Shown: in pieces, positions 33,151 through 41,661 of the stretch
How positions within the stretch are numbered: position 1 is the first letter of the stretch
How the letters are laid out: each line of letters begins with the position of its first letter
From: Oxalobacteraceae bacterium
Lineage (GTDB): Bacteria; Pseudomonadota; Gammaproteobacteria; Burkholderiales; Burkholderiaceae_D
Length of the DNA stretch: 64,000 bases
NCBI GenBank assembly: GCA_027490725.1
Contig: JAIXXN010000061.1
Location: forward strand, 1-64,000
Direction: 5' to 3'
Translations under genes and position numbers: made by a program
Notes under the pieces: model-generated
Databases searched by the model: none
What the model saw: the letters and a program-made list of their open reading frames with translations, nothing else
Told to the model about the DNA's origin: nothing

Positions 33151-34182
33151 TTAGGGGAGTGTGCTGCGCGCTACGGCGACGTAGAGTGGGATGCCGAACA
33201 GGATGTTGAGGGGGAAGGTGACGCCGAGGCTGAGACCAAAATAGAGCGAGGGTGTGGCTTCCGGCATGGCGTAACGGAGTACCGCTGGCACGGCGATATA
33301 CGATGCGCTGGCGGCGAGTACCATCAGTAGCGCTGCGTCGCCAGCCGGCAGCTGCAGCAAAGCCGACAGCCCCAGCGCTAAGGTGGCATGCAGGAGCGGA
33401 CCTATGACTGCATAGGCCACCAGTACCGGCGATTTGCCACGCATTTGCATGATGTTGCGCGCCGCCATCAGGCCCATGTCGAGCAGGAAGAACGACAACA
33501 TGCCTTTGAACAGGTCGCCGGAAAACGGTTGCATGGCGGCTTTGCCGGCATCACCGGTGATCAGCCCGACGACCATTGCACCGAGCAAGAGTAGCTGCGC
33601 GCCGTCGGTGAAGGATTCGTGCAGGATCTTGCGGATCGATACGCTGGCGCGGCTTTCCGGATGGCCGCCGGGCCCACCTGCGGCAGTGGCCAGCTGCGCG
33701 CTATTAGCGCCCTCCCGCGCCTGCCCTGCGGCGGGACTCTGACGCAGCCGGTTGGCGAACACGATCGCCATGATGATGGCCGGCGATTCCATTAGGGCCA
33801 TTGCCGCCGCCATATGGCCGCCATACGCAATCTGCTGGTTTTCCAGATACTGCACCGCCGTGACGAAGGTCACCGCACTCACCGAGCCGTAGGTGGCAGC
33901 TACCGCCGCCGCATCGAAGCCAGACACGAAGTGGCGCAATACCGCATAGCCGATCAGCGGAATGCATAGCGCCAGCGTGACAGCCGCGCCCAAGCTCAGT
34001 CCAACCGTCGCCGTCAGGCCGGAATGTGACAGGGCAAAGCCGCCTTTCAGACCCAGCGCCATCAGTAAATACAAGGACAGGAAGCGCGAGATGGCAGGCG
34101 GAATTTCGAGGTTGGAGCGAACGGCGCCGGCCAGTACGCCGAACACAAAGAACAGAATGGCGGGATCGAGAATGTTATGCAT
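33151..34182 (-). CDS. sbtA: SbtA-type sodium-dependent bicarbonate permease
   Basis: 343 aa from the ATG at 34182, which has AAAGGAG 7 nt upstream. About ten hydrophobic helices are visible (for example ILFFVFGVLAGAVRS, LYLLMALGLKGGFALS, VAATYGSVSAVTFVTAVQYLE, MALMESPAIIMAIVFANRL), with a hydrophilic loop in the middle (about 185-220). These are hallmarks of the SbtA/DUF897 family of Na+/HCO3- symporters. The PII-like SbtB partner is not present. It is divergent from a CbbR-like LysR gene, which probably controls it. It may supply bicarbonate for carboxylases. Confidence 0.9.
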   Translation of the reverse strand: MHNILDPAILFFVFGVLAGAVRSNLEIPPAISRFLSLYLLMALGLKGGFALSHSGLTATVGLSLGAAVTLALCIPLIGYAVLRHFVSGFDAAAVAATYGSVSAVTFVTAVQYLENQQIAYGGHMAAAMALMESPAIIMAIVFANRLRQSPAAGQAREGANSAQLATAAGGPGGHPESRASVSIRKILHESFTDGAQLLLLGAMVVGLITGDAGKAAMQPFSGDLFKGMLSFFLLDMGLMAARNIMQMRGKSPVLVAYAVIGPLLHATLALGLSALLQLPAGDAALLMVLAASASYIAVPAVLRYAMPEATPSLYFGLSLGVTFPLNILFGIPLYVAVARSTLP

Positions 34183-34266
34183 GAGCTGACTCCTTTGCGG
34201 CATTCTAGAAAAACCACGTCATCATGTAAAATCGATTCTTATACCGTCATATATAGATAAAACTCT

Positions 34267-35178
34267 ATGAATATCACTTTCCGCCAATTACGGCTGTTTC
34301 TGGCGCTGGCCGAAACGGGCAGCGTCAGCGCCGCCGCGCGCGCCATGCACGTGACCCAGCCGACCGCCTCCATGCAGCTGAAAGAGATCGCGCTTTCGGT
34401 CGGGGTGCCGCTCTACGACCTGATCGGCAAAAAGATCCATCTCACCGATGTCGGCAAGGAACTGGCGGAGACGGCGCGTGCCGTGGCGCAAGCCTGGGAC
34501 GGCTTCGAGCAGCATGTCGACGGTATCAAGGGCCTGTCGCGCGGCAAGTTGCGGGTGGCGGTAGTGAGCACGGCAAAGTACTTTATGCCGCGCCTGATCG
34601 GCAGCTTCTGCACCAGACATCCGGCGATTGATGTGTCGCTGGAAATTCTCAACCGCGATGGCGTGGTGCAGCGCCTGCGCGACAATCTCGATGACCTCTA
34701 CATCATGTCGATGCCGCCGGCCGATATGCAACTGGGCGATCAGGTGTTCATGCCCAACCCCATCGTGGTGATTGCCGCCAGCAACCATCCTCTGGCGAAA
34801 CGCAACAAGGTCACGCTGCAGGAGCTGGCCGGCCAGCGTTTCATACTGCGCGAACCCGGCTCGGGCACACGCATGGCGGCCGACCAATTCTTCCGCAGCG
34901 AGAAATTCCGCGCCGATATACGGCTGGAACTGGGCAGCAATGAAGCAGTCAAGGAATCGGTGGCGGGCGGACTGGGCATCGGCGTGGTGTCGCGCCATGC
35001 CCTGCACGGCCAGCAGAAGGAACATGGCGTCAGCGTGATCGATGTCAGTGGTTTTCCGCTGCCATCGGCCTGGCATATCGTCCATCCGGCCAGCAAAAAA
35101 CTGTCACCGCTGGCGCAAGCATTCAAGCAGCACATGCTCAAGGAAATCAGCCGCAAGAAATGGCAGCAGGCCCTCTGA
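34267..35178 (+). CDS. LysR-family regulator (CbbR/CmpR-like)
   Basis: 303 aa. The winged HTH (FRQLRLFLALAETGSVSAAARAMHVTQPTAS) is followed by a substrate-binding domain (about 90-295, with MSMPPADMQLGDQVFMPNPIVVIAASNHPLA and LREPGSGTRMAADQFF, both reminiscent of CbbR). It is divergent from the bicarbonate permease gene, 84 bp apart, with an AT-rich gap (34236-34260) that presumably holds its operator. The likely signal is a metabolite of carbon fixation or central metabolism (inference from family). Confidence 0.92.
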   Translation: MNITFRQLRLFLALAETGSVSAAARAMHVTQPTASMQLKEIALSVGVPLYDLIGKKIHLTDVGKELAETARAVAQAWDGFEQHVDGIKGLSRGKLRVAVVSTAKYFMPRLIGSFCTRHPAIDVSLEILNRDGVVQRLRDNLDDLYIMSMPPADMQLGDQVFMPNPIVVIAASNHPLAKRNKVTLQELAGQRFILREPGSGTRMAADQFFRSEKFRADIRLELGSNEAVKESVAGGLGIGVVSRHALHGQQKEHGVSVIDVSGFPLPSAWHIVHPASKKLSPLAQAFKQHMLKEISRKKWQQAL

Positions 35179-35195
35179 CGAGGGCAACGCCGCGC

Positions 35196-35687
35196 TTACA
35201 GCGCCGGCATATCCAGTTCCAGCGTCGCGTAAAACGGTAGCGCCTGCCAGCGTTGCGACAGGGCCAGCACGGCCTCGTACAAGGCCGCGCCGCCACCGGG
35301 CTGCGGCAATACGGGAACGGCGCAGCCACGCATGGCACAGGCGCTTTCCAGACCGGCATCGAACATTGCCTGATCGAAGCTGCCACTCCAGAGCTGCGCC
35401 TGCAGGCTTTCGACCAGCGACTCGGCATGGCTGGCCTGATCGGCCAGCCCGGCCGGCACCACCGCATGACTCTGCTCCATCGCAAAGCTGATCTCGGCGC
35501 CAGCGCCGACCATGCCCAGAAAACCATGCCGGAAGTCGAGCACAGTCTCCACCACATAATGGATCAGATCGTGCGGTAGCACGCCCTGACGCGGCATCAT
35601 GGTGCTACTGGCACTGCCATCGCGCCGCACACAGCGCAGCTGATCGTACTTGTCGTTCTTGTCTGATTTACGCGCGTATAACTTCAT
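35196..35687 (-). CDS. Conserved hypothetical protein (163 aa)
   Basis: The start at 35687 has GGGG a few bases upstream. The protein begins MKLYARKSDKNDKYDQLRCVRRDGS, a basic segment with CVRRDGS. It continues MMPRQGVLPHDLIHYVVETVLDFRHGFLGMVGAGAE, a helical region containing PHDLIHYVVE that recurs in small betaproteobacterial proteins I know only as hypothetical. There is no signal peptide or membrane helix. It is convergent with the LysR gene, 17 bp apart. Function unknown. Confidence 0.7.
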   Translation of the reverse strand: MKLYARKSDKNDKYDQLRCVRRDGSASSTMMPRQGVLPHDLIHYVVETVLDFRHGFLGMVGAGAEISFAMEQSHAVVPAGLADQASHAESLVESLQAQLWSGSFDQAMFDAGLESACAMRGCAVPVLPQPGGGAALYEAVLALSQRWQALPFYATLELDMPAL

Positions 35688-35816
35688 CGATTTACCCCGC
35701 AAAGCTTGCCATGATTCGCCACCCAGAGCAGATTGAACCCTGGCTCACTGGGCAGCGCGGACGCAGGCGAGATTATGCCCCCACACCGGGTTTCCCGCCA
35801 AGCCCGGCGGCATCGC

Positions 35817-36578
35817 TCAGGCCTTCCGCAACAGCCACAAGGCCGTCACCAGTACCATCGCACCGAAGGCCATCTTGATGGTGCGTTCCGGCAAGCGGTG
35901 CGCCAGCGCCACGCCCGCCGAAACGGTCAGCAGGCCACCTGCTGCCATCGGCAACCCCACCGACCACTGCACGTGGCCAGCGTTGCCATAGGTGATCAGC
36001 GCCACCACCGAACAGGGCGTGACCAGCGCCAGCGACAAACTCTGTGCGACGGTCTGGCGCTGGGCAAAAATACTGGTGAAGACCGGCGTTGCCACCAGAC
36101 CGCCGCCCACGCCAAGCAGCCCCATACAAGCGCCGCCCAGCACACCGACCAGCGGCATCAGGCGCGCGCTACAGCGCGCTTTCACGGAAGAGTTCGTTTG
36201 CAGCACACCTTGCGAGAGCAGGCGCAGTGCCAGCAACAGCAGAAAGCCGGCAAAGATCCGCCGTAACAGCTCGGGATGCAAACTGGTGGCGAGTTGCGCT
36301 ACCAGCAGCGTCGTCAGCGCCGCCAGCACGCCGATCTGCAGCCCCAGCCGTAACGGCAAGCGATGGTGGCGACTGTAACGCCACCATCCCAGCAACAGTA
36401 TTGGCACCATCATGGCCAGCGCAGTACCCTGCGCCAATGCCTGCTCCATACCCAGCACCAGTGCCAGAAACGGAATCGCGATGATGCCGCCGCCGATACC
36501 GAACATCCCGCCGAGAAAGCCCAGCGTGCCGCCCAGTGCCAGCATCAGCAACAGATTGGTGATGCTCAGATAAACCAT
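35817..36578 (-). CDS. TauE/SafE-family membrane exporter
   Basis: 253 aa from the ATG at 36578; a GTG seven codons upstream is the alternative. About eight TM helices carry the family motif twice: GGTLGFLGGMFGIGGGIIAIPFL near the start and LGGACMGLLGVGGGLVATPVF in the second half. Such proteins export sulfite, sulfoacetate or similar organic anions. The substrate here is not known. It is divergent from a DmlR-type LysR gene across an intergenic region holding a clear LysR-type box. Confidence 0.88.
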   Translation of the reverse strand: MVYLSITNLLLMLALGGTLGFLGGMFGIGGGIIAIPFLALVLGMEQALAQGTALAMMVPILLLGWWRYSRHHRLPLRLGLQIGVLAALTTLLVAQLATSLHPELLRRIFAGFLLLLALRLLSQGVLQTNSSVKARCSARLMPLVGVLGGACMGLLGVGGGLVATPVFTSIFAQRQTVAQSLSLALVTPCSVVALITYGNAGHVQWSVGLPMAAGGLLTVSAGVALAHRLPERTIKMAFGAMVLVTALWLLRKA

Positions 36579-36689
36579 GCCCAGCCCCGCCTGCCGCACA
36601 CGGCGACCAGCACTGCTTGCTTATGTTCTTGCATAAACGGCTTTCCTGACCAGAATTTCCAATCCCGCTAGCTTATCGTTCACGAATCT

Positions 36690-36714
36690 ATTTACAATCC
36701 ATCTAAATGTAAAT
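36690..36714. promoter_or_regulatory. LysR-type operator (T-N11-A dyad)
   Basis: ATTTACA, 11-nt spacer, TGTAAAT: a perfect 7-bp dyad with the T-N11-A geometry bound by LysR regulators. It lies 16 bp before the GTG of the LysR gene and about 110 bp from the divergent exporter gene, suggesting autorepression and co-inducer-dependent activation of the exporter. Confidence 0.6.
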
Positions 36715-36730
36715 CCTACGGACACGAATC

Positions 36731-37657
36731 GTGCACATCAAACCGCAACTCGAAGACTTACGCCTGCTCTGTGTGGTGGCGCGCAAGCGCAGCTTTGCCG
36801 ACACCGCACGCGAACTGGGCATGTCCAAAGCCGTCATCAGCAAGCGAATCGCCCTGCTCGAAGCGGCGCTGCAGGAGCGCCTGTTTCATCGCAGCACCCG
36901 CAGCGTCACGCTCACTGCGCAGGGCGAAATCGTGCACCAGTGGGCCTTGCGGATACTCGAAGATGTCGACCTGATGGGCGAGGCCATCTCGCGTGAAAAG
37001 GCTGCGCCTAGCGGCTTGCTACGTCTGTGCAGCAGCACCGGCTTTGGGCGCAGCCGGCTGGCTCCCGCGCTGTCGGCCATGGCACACCAGTTTCCGCAAC
37101 TGGAAATCCAGCTGGAACTGTTTGACCGCGCAGTCGATCTGGTGGACGAAGGCTTCCAGCTCGACATCCGCCTCGGCCACGTCCACGAAGCCAACCTCAT
37201 TAAGCGGCGCATCGCCAGCAACCGGCGTGTACTTTGTGCCGCCCCGGCTTATCTGGCCACCCACGGAACGCCCGCCACTCTGGAACAGTTACAACAGCAT
37301 CGCTGCATCCCGATCCGCGAACGGGATCAGGATTTCGGCCGCTGGGAATTACACGGCCCGCAAGGGAGCGAGACCATCAAAGTGCAAGGTCAGCTGTCGG
37401 CCAACAATGGCGAGATCGTGCGCCAGTGGGCGCTGGACGGGCACGGCATTATCCTGCGCTCGTACTGGGACATCGCAGAGGAACTCGCCAGCGGTCTGCT
37501 GATCCCGGTGCTGCCCGACTACTACCAGCCCGCCGATGTGTGGGCTGTCTACCCTACGCGCCTGTCCGTGTCGGCGCGGGTTCGCCTGTGCGTCGAGTTT
37601 CTTGCCGACTGGTTCGAACGCAAGGGCATGCAGGGCGGCATCCCGCCTACGCGCTAG
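36731..37657 (+). CDS. LysR-family regulator (DmlR/AaeR-like)
   Basis: 308 aa from a GTG. The HTH (LEDLRLLCVVARKRSFADTARELGMSKAVISKRIALLEAAL) is of the subfamily with SKAVISKRI. It is followed by RSTRSVTLTAQGE and a ligand-binding domain (about 92-295, with LLRLCSSTGFGRSRLAPAL and FDRAVDLVDEGFQLDIRLG). It is divergent from the TauE-like exporter, its probable target. The inducer is unknown. Confidence 0.92.
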   Translation: MHIKPQLEDLRLLCVVARKRSFADTARELGMSKAVISKRIALLEAALQERLFHRSTRSVTLTAQGEIVHQWALRILEDVDLMGEAISREKAAPSGLLRLCSSTGFGRSRLAPALSAMAHQFPQLEIQLELFDRAVDLVDEGFQLDIRLGHVHEANLIKRRIASNRRVLCAAPAYLATHGTPATLEQLQQHRCIPIRERDQDFGRWELHGPQGSETIKVQGQLSANNGEIVRQWALDGHGIILRSYWDIAEELASGLLIPVLPDYYQPADVWAVYPTRLSVSARVRLCVEFLADWFERKGMQGGIPPTR

Positions 37658-37660
37658 TGC

Positions 37661-37692
37661 GCTGCTGTGGCGAGCGCCCAGCAGCTTATTGT
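37661..37692 (+). terminator. Terminator of the LysR gene
   Basis: GCTGCT and AGCAGC enclose an inner GGCG/CGCC stem, followed by TTATTGTTT. It starts 3 nt after the stop codon. Confidence 0.65.
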
Positions 37693-37977
37693 TTACGCAA
37701 TTTTTCTTGCGAAACACGTTGCAAAAAAACCCCGAATTTTCCACGGATTTTTGTGCCATCGACAAGCGCGCAAGCCGCCATTTTCATAGGCAAAAGACAT
37801 GCTTTTTGCACAATCGATTTACCGTTTTCACAACTAATATATTTAGAAAAACTAAACAAGTTCAGGTACTTTTGACGTGTAGTCACTAGGGCCAGAGGCC
37901 GTATCGCAGTACCTCTGACACGTTCAACGCGCTCGTCCGGTGTCCGTCTGCCGGGCAAACAAGACCATTGGAGCATC
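37693..37977. other. AT-rich leader region of the PEP-CTERM operon
   Basis: This gap is AT-rich to about 37880, then GC-richer, with a hairpin CAGAGG/CCTCTG near 37907-37931. It must contain the promoter for the PEP-CTERM and protease genes; TTGGAG precedes the ATG by 5 nt. I looked for the TGGCAC-N5-TTGC sigma-54 element often found before PEP-CTERM genes and found none. No ORF is credible. Confidence 0.4.
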
Positions 37978-39108
37978 ATGAACTTGAATAAATACCTGAT
38001 CGGACTGCTGGCCGCCTGCGCCCTCAGCCCGGCTTACGCCAGTCCCCTGCTGAATGAGGGTTTCAACGACATCAGCACGCTCGGTTCCAGTGGCTGGTAC
38101 CTCGTCAACAATAGCAGTCCGGCCGGCCAGACCGGCTGGTTCCAGAGTAATCTCCTCGGTGCCGCTGCCGGCCCCGCCGATTCCGCGATTGCCGCCAACT
38201 TCCTGAATGCCAGCGCCGGTGGCGCCATCAGCAACTGGCTGATCACCCCGGAACTGGCCATGGCCAATGGCAACTCCCTGAACTTCTCGCTACGCCTGCT
38301 CGGTGACAGCTACCTCGATACGGTACAGGTGTACTACAGCCTTGCCGGCGCCAGCCACAACGTCGGCAGCACCAGTAGTTCGACGGGTGACTTCGTGCTG
38401 CTGGGCAGTTACAGCGCCGACACCGATACCGGCTGGACCAGCAACGTACTGACCCTGTCGGGCCTGAGCGGCGCCGGCAGCGGACGCTTTGCATTCCGCT
38501 ATCTGGTCGACAATACCGACCTCGCTGGTGACCAGATCGCCATCGATTCGGTCAGCGTCAGCGCCGTGCCTGAGCCGAGCGCAGCGATACTCTTGCTGGT
38601 GGGGCTGGGCGTGCTGGGCGCCGGCCGCAGACGTCTGCGCGGACTGGTCTTTGCCAGCGCCTCGGCCACCGCACTGGTGGCGCAAGCCGCAGCGCCAGCC
38701 GGTCCCGATGGTTTGATGAGCTTCCCGAATGCGCGCGTCGTCAGCGCTGCCGAACTCAATCTGCAAGTCGATCAGACCAGCGCCGCCACCGGCCTGATGG
38801 CCTATAAAGACCCTGCCACCGGAAAACTGACCGGGCCGACTGCCGAACAGGCGGCCGAAATCGCCGCACTGAGCGCCAGCAGCAGCGCCCGCACCGGCAG
38901 CCGTGTGGCGCTCGGCGGGCGCAGCGTGCCGCTCACCACAAACCGCGGTGGCCGCGGTTTTAAAACCGGCGATGCCGGCATGAATTTCGCCATGGCCCAC
39001 AAGGACGCTGATGGCAAGCTGGTGCAATCCTGCCTGCCGGGCGAGGACGCCGCCCGCCACCTGTCGCACGCTCCGCAAACGACTGCTGCCCAAGGAGAAA
39101 AACAATGA
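37978..39108 (+). CDS. PEP-CTERM secreted protein with an extra C-terminal domain
   Basis: 376 aa. A signal peptide (about 1-21) is followed by a beta-sandwich choice-of-anchor-type domain (about 22-195). A PEP-CTERM sorting signal follows at about 198-220 (VPEPSAAILLLVGLGVLGA plus RRRLRG). Normally the protein would end there. Here it continues about 155 residues with a second signal-like segment (LVFASASATALVAQAAA), then MSFPNARVVSAAELNLQVDQ, a region resembling what I recall as a post-PEP-CTERM domain. Exosortase cleavage at PEP would separate the halves. The gene overlaps the protease gene by 4 nt. It could also be an in-frame fusion of two genes. Confidence 0.85.
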   Translation: MNLNKYLIGLLAACALSPAYASPLLNEGFNDISTLGSSGWYLVNNSSPAGQTGWFQSNLLGAAAGPADSAIAANFLNASAGGAISNWLITPELAMANGNSLNFSLRLLGDSYLDTVQVYYSLAGASHNVGSTSSSTGDFVLLGSYSADTDTGWTSNVLTLSGLSGAGSGRFAFRYLVDNTDLAGDQIAIDSVSVSAVPEPSAAILLLVGLGVLGAGRRRLRGLVFASASATALVAQAAAPAGPDGLMSFPNARVVSAAELNLQVDQTSAATGLMAYKDPATGKLTGPTAEQAAEIAALSASSSARTGSRVALGGRSVPLTTNRGGRGFKTGDAGMNFAMAHKDADGKLVQSCLPGEDAARHLSHAPQTTAAQGEKQ

Positions 39109-40526
39109 AGCGCCTCGTTCTGAGCAGCCTGGCTGCCGCTAGCTGCCTGCTGGCCTCGTCCGCCTCGGCAGTCGCTGCCCCCGCAACGATTGTGATCGTC
39201 AACGGCGATCTGCCGGGCGTCGGTTTCAATGACACCACGCCGGCGACGCCAGTCGGTGGCAATACCGGGACGACCCTCGGTGTGCAGCGTCTGAACGCCT
39301 TCCAGGCGGCGGCCAGCAAATGGGGCGCGGCGCTGACTAGCAGCACCCCGATCACCGTGCTGGCGAGCTGGGTACCACTGACCTGCACCGCGAGCAGTGC
39401 CGTACTGGGCAGCGCCGGTGCCACCGAAGTGTTTGCCGATTTCGACGGCGCACCGCAAGCTGGCGCGCTGTACGGCAAAGCCCAGACCCGCAAACTGATC
39501 GGCGAAGATCCCGATCCTGAAACGCCAGACATCGTGGCCCGCTTCAATATCAATCTGGGTAAGTCGAACTGCCTAGCTGCTTCGCCGTTCTATCTGGGAC
39601 TCGATAACAACCATGGCAGCGCCATCGATCTGGTGACCGTGCTGACCCACGAGTTCGGTCACGGCCTGGGCTTCCAGACCTACACCAATGGCAGTACTGG
39701 TGCCCAGCTGGCAGGTATTCCCAGCATCTGGGACTTTTACCTGAAAGATGCCACCACCAACAAACTGTGGAAGGACATGACGAATCAGGAACGTGCAGCG
39801 TCCGCCCTCAAATCCGGCAAACTGGTCTGGACTGGCGCCAACGCCAATGGCTACGTGAATACCGTGCTGCAAAGCGGTGCGCCTGTATTGACCGTACTCA
39901 GCCCGTCCAGCGTGGCCGGCGTGATGCAGGTAGGTACGGCATCGTTCGGACCAGCATTGAGCAGCCCGGGCACCACCGGCGAACTGATGCCGGTGGTCGA
40001 TTCTGGCAGCAGCACCGGGCTAGCCTGTAACGCCTTGTCGCCGGCCAACGCGGCGGCAGTGAAAGGCAAAATCGCGCTGGTCGATCGCGGGGTGTGTGCG
40101 TTCACCATCAAGGCTAAATTTGTCCAGGATGCCGGTGCCATCGGCGTCGTCGTGGCAGATAATGCTCCCGGTTCGCCACCACCAGGGCTGGGCGGAGCCG
40201 ATCCGAGCGTGACGATTCCGGCGGTACGCGTGACACTCGACGACGGCATCGCCCTCAAGGCAGCGCTGGCCAAACGTAGCCGGCTGCATTCGAATGTGTT
40301 CGTCAACCTCGGGGTCAATCTGGCCTTGCGGGCCGGCGCTGACAGTCAGGGTCGTCTGCAGATGTTTGCCCCCAACCCTTACCAGTCCGGTTCGTCGGTG
40401 TCGCACTTCGATACCAGTGCCTTCCCCAACCTGCTGATGGAGCCCGCCATCAACGTTGACCTCAGCCACGAAGTGTCGCCACCTAACGACCTGTCGTTCC
40501 CGCTGCTGCGCGACGTCGGCTGGTAA
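39105..40526 (+). CDS. Secreted PA-domain protein with zinc-protease motif
   Basis: 473 aa with a signal peptide (cleavage near ASAVAA). The N-terminal half holds LTHEFGHGLGFQ, an HExxH zinc-protease motif; the third metzincin histidine (HExxHxxGxxH) is replaced by Thr, so another ligand would be needed. Residues about 280-395 form a protease-associated (PA) domain (GKIALVDRGVCAFTIKAKF, DAGAIGVVVADN). The C-terminus (FPNLLMEPAIN, PLLRDVGW) matches the ending of many bacterial secreted proteins of this type. It is translationally coupled to the PEP-CTERM protein, suggesting they act together outside the cell. Confidence 0.85.
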   Translation: MKRLVLSSLAAASCLLASSASAVAAPATIVIVNGDLPGVGFNDTTPATPVGGNTGTTLGVQRLNAFQAAASKWGAALTSSTPITVLASWVPLTCTASSAVLGSAGATEVFADFDGAPQAGALYGKAQTRKLIGEDPDPETPDIVARFNINLGKSNCLAASPFYLGLDNNHGSAIDLVTVLTHEFGHGLGFQTYTNGSTGAQLAGIPSIWDFYLKDATTNKLWKDMTNQERAASALKSGKLVWTGANANGYVNTVLQSGAPVLTVLSPSSVAGVMQVGTASFGPALSSPGTTGELMPVVDSGSSTGLACNALSPANAAAVKGKIALVDRGVCAFTIKAKFVQDAGAIGVVVADNAPGSPPPGLGGADPSVTIPAVRVTLDDGIALKAALAKRSRLHSNVFVNLGVNLALRAGADSQGRLQMFAPNPYQSGSSVSHFDTSAFPNLLMEPAINVDLSHEVSPPNDLSFPLLRDVGW

Positions 40527-40552
40527 GCTGCAAAGGGGGCGCCCTGCAAGGG

Positions 40553-40577
40553 GGCGCCCGTCCGGCAGACGGGCGCC
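40553..40577. terminator. Hairpin between convergent genes
   Basis: GGCGCCCGT and ACGGGCGCC form a perfect 9-bp stem, preceded by a second GC hairpin at 40536-40559. They lie between the protease gene and the HD-GYP gene, touching the latter's stop codon. There is no long T-run, so termination strength is uncertain. Confidence 0.5.
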
Positions 40578-41456
40578 TTACGCACTCAATGCGGCACGGT
40601 GCTGATACACCATCCGCTCGATGATGCCGCTATCGGGTGGCGTCGCCAGCGCCCGCGCCGCATCCTGGCGTCCGGTGGCTTCCAGCCCGGCACCGGAGGA
40701 CCCCACCCGGTATTCGCTATGGCAAGCCGGACAATACAAAGTATGGCCCGGCGCCGCCTCGCGCGGACGCACCACAATCGGGCCGCAGGACACGCAATGT
40801 TCCAGCGGAATGCCCTCATCGCTGTGGCCGACAATATGGGCCAGCGCCGCCGTGTGCTCTAGCCCGAGAAACAGCTCGCCCAGTTCGGCGTCGAACTGAC
40901 GTCCCAGTTCAGCTTTGATAATGAACATGGCTTTGGCAACCGGCATGCCCGTGCGGTACGGCCGCGAACTGGTCATGGCGTCGAAGGCATCGCAAATACC
41001 GACGATGCGCGCCACCTGCGGAATCGCCGCGCCGTGCAGACCGTAAGGATAGCCGCCGCCATTGGGCATTTCGTGGTGCAGCAGCACCGCATCACGCGCC
41101 AGTTCCGCCAGTGGGTGCTGCCCCAGTAGCCGCAAGCCGCTCTCGGGATGGGTTTTGATGACGGCATACTCGGCCTCCGTCAGTCGCTCGCGCTTGCCAA
41201 GGATGGCGTCAGGCACGCCGATCTTGCCCAGATCATGCAGAAACGCGCCAATCGCCACGCGCGCCACGGTGGCCGGCGGCAAGTCGGCAGCCTGCGCCAG
41301 CAACAGCGACAACTGCGAGACGCGCCACAAATGTCCGCCCGTGTACGGGTCGCGCGCTTCCACCACCCACGCCAGTTGTAGCAAGCTGGCCAGCAGTTGG
41401 CGCTGCGGCAGCCCGGGGCCAGTGTGTATGCGTTGCCAGAGATCGCGTAAGTTCAT
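40578..41456 (-). CDS. HD-GYP protein with C-terminal zinc ribbon
   Basis: 292 aa. The HD-GYP domain (about 25-200) has FLHDLGKIGVPDAILGK, where HD binds metal, and HHEMPNGGGYPYGL. In the latter, the Asp of the usual HHExxDGxGYP signature is replaced by Asn. The C-terminal part has two CxxC pairs (HCVSCGP and YCPACHS), a zinc-ribbon-like module not normally found here. There is no receiver or membrane segment, so its input is unknown; the zinc ribbon could be the sensor or an interaction module. The substitution may reduce or alter phosphodiesterase activity. Confidence 0.88.
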   Translation of the reverse strand: MNLRDLWQRIHTGPGLPQRQLLASLLQLAWVVEARDPYTGGHLWRVSQLSLLLAQAADLPPATVARVAIGAFLHDLGKIGVPDAILGKRERLTEAEYAVIKTHPESGLRLLGQHPLAELARDAVLLHHEMPNGGGYPYGLHGAAIPQVARIVGICDAFDAMTSSRPYRTGMPVAKAMFIIKAELGRQFDAELGELFLGLEHTAALAHIVGHSDEGIPLEHCVSCGPIVVRPREAAPGHTLYCPACHSEYRVGSSGAGLEATGRQDAARALATPPDSGIIERMVYQHRAALSA

Positions 41457-41661
41457 CAGTACTCCACCCTATCAGCTCAATTTATTATCAGGCTAATTTG
41501 TCGGCTGTGCCTGCCTGATCCTTACAGTTGGGAGAAAAAAGTTGTTTGCTGCTAACAGAGACCAGCTAGCGCTAGATTAGCTACTCATTGGTAGCATTTT
41601 TACTCAATCGGTATTATTATTGTCGAACCGGTAAGCCAACCACTTTTACGACTGTCGCGCC

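Noticed and set aside
37693..37977. Sigma-54 promoter for the PEP-CTERM gene
   Set aside because: No TGGCAC-N5-TTGC or similar -24/-12 element was found here or upstream of 56529.
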